From contig NZ_CP080572.1 in the NCBI RefSeq assembly GCF_023746595.1, forward strand, positions 1 through 64,000: DNA of 64,000 bases, written 5' to 3'. Shown one piece after another: positions 26,631-34,529 of the stretch; positions within the stretch are counted from its first letter, which is position 1, and each line of letters begins with the position of its first letter. This DNA is from Thermococcus argininiproducens. Its GTDB lineage: Archaea > Methanobacteriota_B > Thermococci > Thermococcales > Thermococcaceae. The translations under genes were made by a program, and so were the position numbers. The notes beneath the pieces were generated by a model. It searched no databases. It worked only from the letters and a program-made list of their open reading frames with translations, and had not been told where the DNA came from.

Positions 26631-26718
26631 GCCGGGGTAGCCTAGCCTGGGAAGGCGCGGGCCTGGAGAGTCCGTGGGCGTTAAGCCCGCCAGGGTTCAA
26701 ATCCCTGCCCCGGCGCCA
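26631..26718 (+). tRNA. tRNA-Ser (GGA anticodon)
   Basis: A class II tRNA of 88 bases: acceptor GCCGGGG/CCCCGGC, anticodon arm CGGGC-CTGGAGA-GTCCG with anticodon GGA, long variable arm GGGC-GTTAA-GCCC, T arm CAGGG-TTCAAAT-CCCTG, discriminator G and encoded CCA. It starts 17 bases after the rpsJ stop with no clear TATA of its own, so it may be cut from the rpsJ transcript. Confidence 0.96.
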
Positions 26719-26763
26719 ACACTCTTATAAGTCCTCTTTTCTCATCCACCTTGGTGAAGTGTC

Positions 26764-27102
26764 ATGGAAGACTACCTCAAGCTTATTCCAAAGAGACTAG
26801 ATAAAATTGAGCTGAGAAAAATTGATAATAAATATTACCTTTTAATCCCTATGAGTTCTCGATTGGATTTTCTCGCAAGAAAGCTCCACGGAGAATATAG
26901 ACGACTCGAACTTGATGAAGTGGGAGCTTTTGTATGGGAACTATGCGATGGAACAAGAACAATAGAACAAATTGGAAAGAAAGTCAAAGAAAAGTTTGGT
27001 GAAAACGCTGAACCATTATATGAGCGTCTTGTAACGTTCATTCTTGAATTGTACAAGAGAAACCTTATTCTCTTAGGTGGATGGGATGAACGAGGAGGTT
27101 GA
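26764..27102 (+). CDS. PqqD-like (RiPP recognition element-type) protein
   Basis: A 112-residue protein whose residues about 48-85 (LDEVGAFVWELCDGTRTIEQI...) match the PqqD winged-helix fold, which in other systems binds peptide leaders for radical SAM enzymes. No precursor peptide, radical SAM partner or PQQ genes are adjacent, so the archaeal role is unknown. The start follows TGGTGAAGTGTC. Its last 17 bases overlap the transporter gene, so the two are co-transcribed. Confidence 0.72.
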   Translation: MEDYLKLIPKRLDKIELRKIDNKYYLLIPMSSRLDFLARKLHGEYRRLELDEVGAFVWELCDGTRTIEQIGKKVKEKFGENAEPLYERLVTFILELYKRNLILLGGWDERGG

Positions 27103-27934
27103 AGGCACTCTTTTAGCTTTTATAGGAATGTTTCTATATGGAATAGAACCTGTAGTTATAAAAGCAAATCCAGCGAACCCTATGAGTTTTGCAGCGTTTT
27201 CTGCCATTATTGCCTCTTTTATTCTTTGGCCAATTGTTTTTTCAACCTCAAGCTGGAAAGATGTTAAAGAAAATCCACAATACATACCCAAAGCTGTCCT
27301 TGTAGGAATATTTGGAACTGCCTTAGCATACATAGCATATTCCTACGGAGCCCAGCTTAGTACTGCAATAAATGCCTCACTAATAACAAGAGCCGAAGTC
27401 CTTTTTTCCTTTGTGCTCGCTTATATCTTATTACGAGAAAGAATAACAAGAAAACAGATCCTTTGGTCTGTTTTGATCCTTTTAGGACTCGTCTTAGTGA
27501 TAACTCAAGGTAAACCTGTTGTTCCTAAAAAAGGAGATTTACTTCTTCTGCTAGTCCCGTTATTTTGGCAAAGTGGACATGTGATAGCAAAGAAGCTTCC
27601 TTACAATCCATTTCTCATAGCAGCTTTTCGAAATACCTTTGGAGGAATTTTACTTTTCATACTCGCCCTCCCCCAAGGCCTCGAATTCTCAAAATTTGCA
27701 ATAGCCGAAGCTATCATACTTTCCATGGGGCAAGTAATATGGTATCTATCAATAAAACGTATAAACCTCTCAAAAGCCACCGCAATAATTACTCCTGCCC
27801 CAGCCGTGGCAATTGGAGTATCCTTAATCCTAGGAGAAAAGTTCACAACCTACCATATGGTTGGCTTCATTCTAATAACTGTAGGAACTCTCATGGTAAG
27901 CAAAATAAAAAGTGAACTAAAAGAGTCTACTTAA
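27086..27934 (+). CDS. EamA-family (DMT superfamily) transporter
   Basis: A 282-residue membrane protein with about ten hydrophobic segments arranged as two repeats of five, the EamA pattern; such proteins export or import amino acids, sugars or metabolites. The substrate cannot be told. ATG 27086 is preceded by TAGGTGG inside the PqqD-like gene (17-base overlap). Its 3' end overlaps the convergent aminotransferase gene by 18 bases. Confidence 0.88.
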   Translation: MNEEVEGTLLAFIGMFLYGIEPVVIKANPANPMSFAAFSAIIASFILWPIVFSTSSWKDVKENPQYIPKAVLVGIFGTALAYIAYSYGAQLSTAINASLITRAEVLFSFVLAYILLRERITRKQILWSVLILLGLVLVITQGKPVVPKKGDLLLLLVPLFWQSGHVIAKKLPYNPFLIAAFRNTFGGILLFILALPQGLEFSKFAIAEAIILSMGQVIWYLSIKRINLSKATAIITPAPAVAIGVSLILGEKFTTYHMVGFILITVGTLMVSKIKSELKEST

Positions 27935-28990
27935 AAGATCCTCTTCATTTTTTGGAACCCTTAATCTAACATACGAGTTATCCAATGGCTTGAATGCTGA
28001 TCCTGGAACTGTCAATACCTTTCTTTCCAAAAAATAATGGTAAATATCTCCCTTTCCACTAACAAGCATTATTGGAGTTTGTGGATGGGTTTCAGCTATT
28101 TGAAACACCTTTCTGAGGGTGTGGATTATCTTCTGTTTTATAGTTGCTATTTGCCTTCTGCTATTTTCCAAGAAATTTTGATCTTTAAGTGCTTCGACTG
28201 CTAATACCTCACCAATTGCACTTATTGGAAAAGGAAGATCCACCTTTTCATAAAGCTTCCCAAGCTCTTTATTCTTTATAACTGCATATCCTACTCTCAT
28301 TGAAGCCAAGCCAAAGCCCTTAGAAAACGAACGCAAGACAATTAGATTATCCGAGCTTAAGTTTATGGCTGATTCTTTCTTTTCAACAAAATCCCCATAG
28401 GCCTCATCTATCAACACCAAGACACCTTTTCGACTAGCTTCCTCCACGATCTCCTCCACTTCTTTGAGTTTTAACACTTGGCCAGTGGGATTGTGTGGAT
28501 TATCGAGATAAAGCAGAACATGATCCTCAGTTATTGAGTGAATAAGCTCATCTAAATCAATTCTAAAATTATTTTCCTTTTTCAAAAACACTGGAGTATA
28601 AATTCCTCCCATGGCAACTACATCACTGACATATCTAGTGTATTGAGGAGAAACTCCAAGAACTTTAGATCCATTTTTTATTACAAACTTGTTTACCTTT
28701 TCAAAACACCCCATGGAACCGTATCCAAAGAAAATACTTCCCTTTTCAATACCCCAATACTCAGATAGAGCATTTCTAAGTTCAGTATACTTAACATCAG
28801 GATATTTAGAAATGTTTATCTCAATAGTTTTTAGCTTTCTTTTTACTATTTCTGGAGTCCCAAATGGATTTGTCCCAAGGGAGCAGTCAAGTATATCGTC
28901 TTTATGTAGGAGTTTATCAGCATAACCCCTTGGAAGTTCAATATCAAAAAGTTCCCTTCGGATTTTATCTCTCCACTTCACACTGATCAC
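27917..28990 (-). CDS. Class I/II aminotransferase, histidinol-phosphate aminotransferase-like
   Basis: A fold-type I PLP enzyme of 357 residues. Seen: [13 protein letters not shown] start region, [19 protein letters not shown], and the PLP lysine in [16 protein letters not shown]. HisC/CobD-like in sequence, but no histidine or cobamide genes are adjacent, so the substrate is open. The GTG start overlaps the panB stop (GTGA), so it is translated after panB. PanB makes a pantothenate precursor, and the aminotransferase may or may not be part of that pathway. Confidence 0.82.
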   Translation of the reverse strand: MISVKWRDKIRRELFDIELPRGYADKLLHKDDILDCSLGTNPFGTPEIVKRKLKTIEINISKYPDVKYTELRNALSEYWGIEKGSIFFGYGSMGCFEKVNKFVIKNGSKVLGVSPQYTRYVSDVVAMGGIYTPVFLKKENNFRIDLDELIHSITEDHVLLYLDNPHNPTGQVLKLKEVEEIVEEASRKGVLVLIDEAYGDFVEKKESAINLSSDNLIVLRSFSKGFGLASMRVGYAVIKNKELGKLYEKVDLPFPISAIGEVLAVEALKDQNFLENSRRQIATIKQKIIHTLRKVFQIAETHPQTPIMLVSGKGDIYHYFLERKVLTVPGSAFKPLDNSYVRLRVPKNEEDLLSRLF

Positions 28991-29853
28991 TCTTCCAATT
29001 CATCCTCTAGCAATTTTTCCATTACCCTTCGCTTTTTCTTTTCGAAATCCTCCTTATCCAAGAACTCCCAGTAATACTTTCCACTTGGAAATCTCCCTTC
29101 TTTTACTTCTTCTCTATAATTTTCCAATGCTAATTGGATTATGCTCCTTAGATCAGCATATTTCTTAACAAACGGGGGTGCATGTTCATATACCCCTAGT
29201 AAATCATGCCAAACCAAAACTTGGCCATCACAATGAGGACCAGATCCTATTCCAATAGTTGGTATATTGACTTCCTCTGTAACAAGTTTGGCCACATCAG
29301 AGAGCACAAACTCCAAAACAACTGCAAATGCTCCAGCTTTTTCCAAAGCCTTTGCATCTTTAATAATTTCTTCAATTTCTTCTTCTGTCTCCCCAGTTAT
29401 GTGATACCCTCCCAAACGAAGGTATCTTTGTGGTGTAAGTCCAGTATGGCCCATAACAGGTATTCCAGCTCTAACAAGTCTCTTAACGAGTTTTCTATGA
29501 TCGTAACCCCCTTCAATTTTCACTGCGTCTGCTCCTGCTTGAATCAATCGGGCCGCATTTTTCATACCTTCTTCAATACTCACTTCATAACTCATAAATG
29601 GCATATCAGCCAGAACTAAGCCCCGTTTAACAGCTTTGGCTACAGCCCTAGTGTGATAAAGCATCTGGTCCATAGTGACATTTAAGGTATTTTCATCTCC
29701 ATAAACCACCATTCCAAGAGAATCTCCTACAAAAATAATGTCAATTCCAGCTTTGTCCGCTATGAGTGCAGAAGGATAGTCATATGCTGTAACCATTACT
29801 ATCTTCTCTTTCCCTTTCATTTCCATAATCTTTTTCACTGTTATTTGTCTCAT
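28987..29853 (-). CDS. panB: 3-methyl-2-oxobutanoate hydroxymethyltransferase (ketopantoate synthase)
   Basis: Adds a hydroxymethyl group from methylene-tetrahydropterin to 2-oxoisovalerate, giving ketopantoate for coenzyme A. The 288-residue TIM barrel shows [41 protein letters not shown] and [15 protein letters not shown], all conserved PanB motifs. ATG 29853 follows GGGGAGAGCATC. First gene of a two-gene unit with the aminotransferase; divergent from the archease operon. Confidence 0.96.
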   Translation of the reverse strand: MRQITVKKIMEMKGKEKIVMVTAYDYPSALIADKAGIDIIFVGDSLGMVVYGDENTLNVTMDQMLYHTRAVAKAVKRGLVLADMPFMSYEVSIEEGMKNAARLIQAGADAVKIEGGYDHRKLVKRLVRAGIPVMGHTGLTPQRYLRLGGYHITGETEEEIEEIIKDAKALEKAGAFAVVLEFVLSDVAKLVTEEVNIPTIGIGSGPHCDGQVLVWHDLLGVYEHAPPFVKKYADLRSIIQLALENYREEVKEGRFPSGKYYWEFLDKEDFEKKKRRVMEKLLEDELEE

Positions 29854-29912
29854 GATGCTCTCCCCTAAACCCTAATAAACTTGGGGAAATATTAACCTAT
29901 CGGGTGAGAGAT

Positions 29913-30338
29913 ATGAAAAAGTGGGAACATTATGAACATACTGCAGACATTGGAATAAGAGGTTATGGGGATACTCTAGAAGAAGCCTTTGAAGCAGTTG
30001 CCATAGCCCTTTTTGACGTTATGGTAGATGTGAGAAAAGTTGAGAAAAAAGAAGCGAGGCACATCGAAGCTGAAGGGGAAGATTTACAGTCACTCTTATA
30101 TGATTTCCTTGAAAGACTTCTAATCATCCACGAGGTAGAAGGTCTGGTTTTTAGAGACTTTGACGTAAAAATCGAAAAGAGTAAAGAAGGATATAAGTTA
30201 AAAGCAGTAGTCTATGGAGAGCCTTTAAGTGAGAAACATGAACCAAAGGAAGAAGTTAAAGCAATAACTTATCATGAAATGGAAATAAAACAGCTTGAAG
30301 ATGGTAAATGGATGGCCCAGCTTGTCCCAGATATTTGA
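29913..30338 (+). CDS. Archease (RtcB / tRNA methyltransferase cofactor)
   Basis: A 141-residue archease, which activates the RNA ligase RtcB and, in Pyrococcus, sharpens the site choice of the adjacent tRNA m5C methyltransferase. The HEYHTADIG-like start (here [13 protein letters not shown]) with the metal-binding Asp, and the C-terminal [11 protein letters not shown], are diagnostic. ATG 29913 lies behind CGGGTGAGAG. It heads a run archease - methyltransferase - PUA-like protein - RtcB in which both known partners are present. Confidence 0.95.
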   Translation: MKKWEHYEHTADIGIRGYGDTLEEAFEAVAIALFDVMVDVRKVEKKEARHIEAEGEDLQSLLYDFLERLLIIHEVEGLVFRDFDVKIEKSKEGYKLKAVVYGEPLSEKHEPKEEVKAITYHEMEIKQLEDGKWMAQLVPDI

Positions 30339-30366
30339 GCTGCCAGCCCCCAAGAGAGGTGAAAGG

Positions 30367-31281
30367 ATGGAAGAAGTATTGAAAATAAATAGACCATTCT
30401 ACGAGAGATATTCCCAACTTGATGAGAGGGAAGAATTCTGGAATCTCTTGCTTACTCCTTTAAGACAAAGCATACGAATAAACACTTTAAAAGCACCATT
30501 AGATTACATCAAAGCTAGATTAGAGGAAAGATACGAACTTGAGCCAATCCCTTGGGTAAAAGAAGGATTCTTCATAAATACTCAAGAGTTTGGAAATATG
30601 ATGGAGTATTCATTAGGACTTGTATTTCCTCAAGAAGCATCATCCATGATACCCCCTGTAGTCTTAGATCCCAAACCTGGAGAACTCGTGCTTGATATGG
30701 CCGCTGCTCCTGGCGCAAAGACAACTCAATTAGCCCAGCTTATGAAGAACGATGGTTGTATAATAGCCAACGACATGAAAAAATGGCGTGTTAATGTGCT
30801 GATAGCTAATCTAAATCGTTTTGGCGTACTGAACACAAGAGTTACTGTTAAAGATGGAGTGTACTTTAAGCGTTTTGAAAATACTTTTGATAAAGTACTT
30901 TTAGATGCCCCTTGTTCAAGTGTAGGTATGATACGAAAAAGTTTCAAGTTCCTGAATGATTGGAGCATGAGAAAAGTGATCATGTACTCCAATATTCAAA
31001 AGAAGCTTATATTGGCCGCTTATAAAGCTTTAAAGCCTGGTGGGATACTTGTGTACTCCACATGCACAGTGGATCCCTTTGAGAATGAAGAAATAGTAGA
31101 TTACCTTCTTCGTAAAACGGATGCAAAGCTCGAAAGAATAGATCTCCCCTTGAAATCTACCCCACCAGTTTTGGAATTCGGAGGAAAGAAATACTCTGAG
31201 GAGGTGAAAAAGTGCCTGAGGCTACATCCACAAGACAACAACACAGAGGCGTTTTTTGTGGCAAAGATAAGGAAGCCATGA
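30367..31281 (+). CDS. tRNA (cytosine-5) methyltransferase, NOL1/NOP2/Sun family
   Basis: Makes m5C in tRNA; the neighbour relationship with archease is that of the characterised Pyrococcus abyssi PAB1947 enzyme. The 304 residues carry a SAM-binding DMAAAPGAKTTQ, motif IV DAPCSSVG (release Cys) and motif VI YSTCTVDPFENE (nucleophile Cys). ATG 30367 follows GAGAGGTGAAAGG; the longer frame from 30295 would overlap archease. It ends in an ATGA overlap with the PUA-like gene, indicating translational coupling. Confidence 0.93.
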   Translation: MEEVLKINRPFYERYSQLDEREEFWNLLLTPLRQSIRINTLKAPLDYIKARLEERYELEPIPWVKEGFFINTQEFGNMMEYSLGLVFPQEASSMIPPVVLDPKPGELVLDMAAAPGAKTTQLAQLMKNDGCIIANDMKKWRVNVLIANLNRFGVLNTRVTVKDGVYFKRFENTFDKVLLDAPCSSVGMIRKSFKFLNDWSMRKVIMYSNIQKKLILAAYKALKPGGILVYSTCTVDPFENEEIVDYLLRKTDAKLERIDLPLKSTPPVLEFGGKKYSEEVKKCLRLHPQDNNTEAFFVAKIRKP

Positions 31282-31682
31282 ATAAAAAAGTAAAAAAGAG
31301 GCTCATAGAACAGTATGGATATGCACCAGATCTAGTTTTTGAAGTTAAGCCAAATAGAAGGGTTTACGCTTACAAACCCTGCTCATTTAACCCTAGGGCA
31401 TATACTGAAAAAGGCATTTACTTTGGGAAAATTGAGAGTGATGGAATAAGACTAACCATAGAGGGAGCATTTCTTGTGGGACCCAAGGCCAAAAAGAACA
31501 TCATTGAGGTAAGTAAAGAGGAAGCAAAGCTCTGGTTAGCTGGTATGGATCTGAAGATTAACAAAGAGCTAAATGGTTGGATAATATTAAAATGGGGTGA
31601 ATACTATCTCGGATGTGGAAAAGCAAAAGGAGGCACTATTAAAAATTATGTGCCTAAAGAGCGGAGAATTAATCTCAAATAG
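31278..31682 (+). CDS. PUA-like RNA-binding protein (RsmF C-terminal-domain type)
   Basis: A 134-residue protein similar to the RNA-binding PUA-like domain found fused to the C-terminus of RsmF-type methyltransferases: WGEYYLGCGKAKGGTIKNYVPKERR near the end is the typical signature. Here it is a separate chain, translated through an ATGA overlap with the methyltransferase, which suggests that the two act together on RNA. Confidence 0.8.
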   Translation: MNKKVKKRLIEQYGYAPDLVFEVKPNRRVYAYKPCSFNPRAYTEKGIYFGKIESDGIRLTIEGAFLVGPKAKKNIIEVSKEEAKLWLAGMDLKINKELNGWIILKWGEYYLGCGKAKGGTIKNYVPKERRINLK

Positions 31683-31730
31683 CACAATCTTTTAAAGTTT
31701 TGGGAGTTAGTTAATAGTGAGGTGAGGAGG

Positions 31731-33173
31731 ATGGAGATACCCTTGAAAAGGGTTGACAAAATTAGATGGGAGATCCCAAAATTTGATAGAAGGATGAGAG
31801 TTCCTGGACGAATTTATGCTGATGATACCCTAATCCAAAAGATGCGCCAAGATAAAACCCTTCTGCAGGCCACCAACGTAGCCATGCTTCCCGGAATCTA
31901 TAAGTATTCCATCGTAATGCCCGATGGTCACCAAGGTTATGGTTTTCCAATCGGCGGCGTAGCGGCTTTTGACGTGAAAGAAGGCGTTATAAGCCCCGGA
32001 GGCGTGGGTTATGATTTGAACTGCGGCGTCAGACTCATTAGAACGAATTTAAGAGAGAAAGAGGTCAGACCAAAGATTAAACAGATCATTGATACTCTCT
32101 TCAAAAATGTCCCAAGCGGTCTTGGAAGCAAGGGAAGGGTCAGACTTCACTGGACACAGTTGGATGATGTTCTTGTAGATGGTGCAAAGTGGGCAGTAGA
32201 CAATGGGTATGGATGGAAAGAAGATCTAGAGCATTTAGAAGAAAACGGAAGGATGGATGGAGCAAATCCAAATGCCGTTAGTCAAAAAGCAAAGCAAAGG
32301 GGAGCCCCACAATTAGGATCTCTAGGATCAGGGAACCACTTCTTAGAGGTGCAAGTTGTAGACAAGATCTTCGATGAAGAAATAGCCAAAGTTTACGGCC
32401 TGTTTGAAGGCCAAATCGTGGTTATGGTTCACACAGGTTCAAGAGGACTTGGACACCAAATAGCCAGTGACTATTTGAGGATTATGGAGAAAGCCAGTAG
32501 GAAATACAATGTCCCATGGCCAGATAGAGAGCTAGTTAGTGTCCCATTCCAGACTGAAGAGGGACAAAGATACTTCTCAGCTATGAAAGCAGGTGCTAAC
32601 TTCGCTTGGGCCAACAGGCAAATGATAACTCATTGGGTAAGGGAAAGCTTTGAAGAAGTATTCAAACAAAAAGCAGAGGATTTAGGGATGCACATAGTTT
32701 ACGATGTGGCCCACAACATAGCAAAGGTAGAAGAGCACGAGGTTAATGGAAAGAGAGTTAAAGTTGTGGTTCACAGAAAAGGTGCCACAAGAGCTTTTCC
32801 ACCTGGACACGAGGCCGTGCCAAAAGCCTATCGTGACGTGGGGCAGCCAGTTTTAATCCCCGGCTCAATGGGCACAGCAAGCTATGTGTTAGCCGGATCA
32901 GAGGGTTCAATGAAAGAGACCTTCGGAAGCACGTGCCACGGTGCGGGAAGAGTTTTAAGCAGACATGCTGCAACGAGACAATTTAGAGGAGATAGGCTTA
33001 GAAACGAGCTCATGCAGAGGGGAATATACATCAGAGCAGCAAGCATGAGGGTTGTAGCTGAAGAGGCCCCAGGGGCCTACAAGAATGTTGATAATGTGGT
33101 TAGAGTTGTCCATGAAGCAGGTATAGCTAACCTTGTAGCGAAAATGCGGCCCATTGGAGTTGCAAAGGGTTGA
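31731..33173 (+). CDS. rtcB: RtcB RNA ligase (tRNA splicing)
   Basis: Joins 2',3'-cyclic phosphate or 3'-phosphate RNA ends to 5'-OH ends with GTP and Mn2+; in archaea it seals tRNA exons. The 480 residues include [14 protein letters not shown], the metal Cys98 in [44 protein letters not shown] and the guanylated His in SVxCHGAGR-type [15 protein letters not shown] 31731 sits behind GAGGTGAGGAGG. The Cys98 codon (32022-32024) is where the Pyrococcus horikoshii gene has an intein; here it is empty. Confidence 0.97.
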   Translation: MEIPLKRVDKIRWEIPKFDRRMRVPGRIYADDTLIQKMRQDKTLLQATNVAMLPGIYKYSIVMPDGHQGYGFPIGGVAAFDVKEGVISPGGVGYDLNCGVRLIRTNLREKEVRPKIKQIIDTLFKNVPSGLGSKGRVRLHWTQLDDVLVDGAKWAVDNGYGWKEDLEHLEENGRMDGANPNAVSQKAKQRGAPQLGSLGSGNHFLEVQVVDKIFDEEIAKVYGLFEGQIVVMVHTGSRGLGHQIASDYLRIMEKASRKYNVPWPDRELVSVPFQTEEGQRYFSAMKAGANFAWANRQMITHWVRESFEEVFKQKAEDLGMHIVYDVAHNIAKVEEHEVNGKRVKVVVHRKGATRAFPPGHEAVPKAYRDVGQPVLIPGSMGTASYVLAGSEGSMKETFGSTCHGAGRVLSRHAATRQFRGDRLRNELMQRGIYIRAASMRVVAEEAPGAYKNVDNVVRVVHEAGIANLVAKMRPIGVAKG

Positions 33174-33202
33174 AATTTTTGAGCTTTTTCGCTTTTCTTT
33201 TC
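33174..33202 (+). terminator. T-rich terminator of rtcB
   Basis: Runs of T (TTTTT, TTTTTC, TTTTCTTTTCT) directly after the rtcB stop fit the oligo-T termination used in Thermococcales. Confidence 0.5.
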
Positions 33203-33350
33203 TATGTGAACTGCCCCCTTATGAGGGGACTTTGTGAGAGTTCATTTGGCGTCCCGTTGCCGGTAGCCTCACTCTCACCGGCCGGTTCACGCGACCACTA
33301 CCGGCTATCTCTCCAACGAGGGAATCGCCAGCTACTTTTCAAATTGTCGA
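33203..33350 (-). ncRNA. Candidate structured noncoding RNA in a GC-rich island
   Basis: A GC-rich island in AT-rich surroundings. Strong complementary arms: GCCGGTAG (33259-33266) with CTACCGGC (33298-33305); GGCG with CGCC and CGTTG with CAACG outside it; and a separate hairpin with TGAACT/AGTTCA outside and a seven-pair GTCCCCT/AGGGGGC stem inside (33206-33243). On the minus strand a canonical promoter (CCGAAAAATTTAAATA, TATA 33375-33382) lies about 25 bases before the predicted RNA start. It resembles the GC-rich ncRNAs (hgc type, some of them H/ACA guides) found in Pyrococcus, but identity is not established. A 114-codon plus-strand frame across it looks spurious. Confidence 0.5.
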
Positions 33351-33374
33351 ACCATTCATTACTACTAGCAAGAG

Positions 33375-33390
33375 TATTTAAATTTTTCGG
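33375..33390 (-). promoter_or_regulatory. Promoter (BRE/TATA) of the candidate ncRNA
   Basis: Read on the minus strand, CCGAAAAATTTAAATA has a near-ideal BRE (CCGAAAA) and a TTTAAATA box. No protein-coding start follows it on that strand, which supports an RNA gene. Confidence 0.55.
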
Positions 33391-33538
33391 TGCTCACTTT
33401 TTAGAGTGTTTACATCCACTCCCTCCCGGAAGGAGTCTCCCCCTGATTAGAAAAATGAAGGGAATATTAAATAGAGAGTTTTCTGTAGTGAGAAGGCAAA
33501 GAACGAAGTCGTGAGATTTGAAGGACTTAGAAAAGAAG

Positions 33539-34522
33539 TTAGCTTAAATCACTTGTCATAAATCTCATGTACGCTATTGTAAATGGCAACAGCAACTCTA
33601 CTAGAAGTACTGCAAGACTGTTAAATCCTATTGAAAGTGATTCTCCTAGTGGTAAATAGTTCTGAACCACTTCATCTCCTGCAAAAGCACTTATTATAAG
33701 CTGTCCATAGTGATGGGTCGGATTTAACATGAATAGCCTGTTTTCCCACAATTCTTTCCTATTCTTCCATTCTTTCATTGCAGGACATGGATTGAAAGGA
33801 GCTTCATAAACAGGCTGCTCTTTTTCTACCCTATAAACTGAGGGAGGACAATGGGGTTCTTCCCCTACAATTTTCTCAGCCACAACATTAACAATAGTAG
33901 GGTATATTAAAGTCAGGAATATTGCTAGAGCTATTGCCAATAACATTGCAGTTTCAGGTTTTTTCAGAAGTGTTGATAGCATAATTCCAATGCTCAAAAA
34001 TGTCATCATGTAGATTAGGGTAAAGATTGCCGCTATTAGAGCCCTTAGAATAGAAGTGATATCGAGAGGTATTCCAAGCAATAAAAGGTAAGCCATTGAA
34101 AAGATGTACCCTGTCATGATTATCAAGAACAATGCCATGCCATTTCCAATAAATTTTCCATTTATTACCTGATCCTTATAAATTGGATGGCTCATCAAAA
34201 CTTTCGCCGTCCCCTCTTCAATTTCTTTATTTATTGCATCGGCTCCGAGAGCTATTCCTATTATTGCTCCAAATACAAGGAGTGCCATTAGATTTCCGGT
34301 TATGGAAATTGATATGGGAGTTTCAGCTATAGCACCTTCTGCTCCAGACAGCGGGAAGGAAGTGTAGCCTACGGTTATCTGTCCCGCTCGAGTTATGAGC
34401 TCATCTTTAATCGAGTAATTGAAGAAAAATGTAATGAAAAGGTAGAAAGCAAGCAGACTTATGAACCTCTTGCTCCTTATAGATGAGTAGAACTCCTTGA
34501 AGGCTATATTTAGCTCCTTCAT
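33539..34522 (-). CDS. ABC-2 type transporter permease
   Basis: A 327-residue membrane protein: one N-terminal segment, a long extracytoplasmic loop (TRAGQITVGYTSFPLSGAEG), a conserved EIEEGTAKVLMSHPIYKDQV motif typical of ABC-2 exporters of the NosY/NatB type, then four or five more segments with a second loop rich in Pro and Glu, and a final segment. It is the last gene of the export operon. ATG 34522 lies 8 bases after the NEW3 gene with GGGAGGGGGTAGGGA upstream. It pairs with the permease at 37623, with which it shares domain layout. Confidence 0.87.
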   Translation of the reverse strand: MKELNIAFKEFYSSIRSKRFISLLAFYLFITFFFNYSIKDELITRAGQITVGYTSFPLSGAEGAIAETPISISITGNLMALLVFGAIIGIALGADAINKEIEEGTAKVLMSHPIYKDQVINGKFIGNGMALFLIIMTGYIFSMAYLLLLGIPLDITSILRALIAAIFTLIYMMTFLSIGIMLSTLLKKPETAMLLAIALAIFLTLIYPTIVNVVAEKIVGEEPHCPPSVYRVEKEQPVYEAPFNPCPAMKEWKNRKELWENRLFMLNPTHHYGQLIISAFAGDEVVQNYLPLGESLSIGFNSLAVLLVELLLPFTIAYMRFMTSDLS

Positions 34523-34529
34523 TTTATCC

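Noticed and set aside
33170-33514. 114-codon plus-strand frame after rtcB
   Set aside because: Starts within the rtcB stop region without a ribosome binding site and crosses a folded island with a promoter on the other strand.
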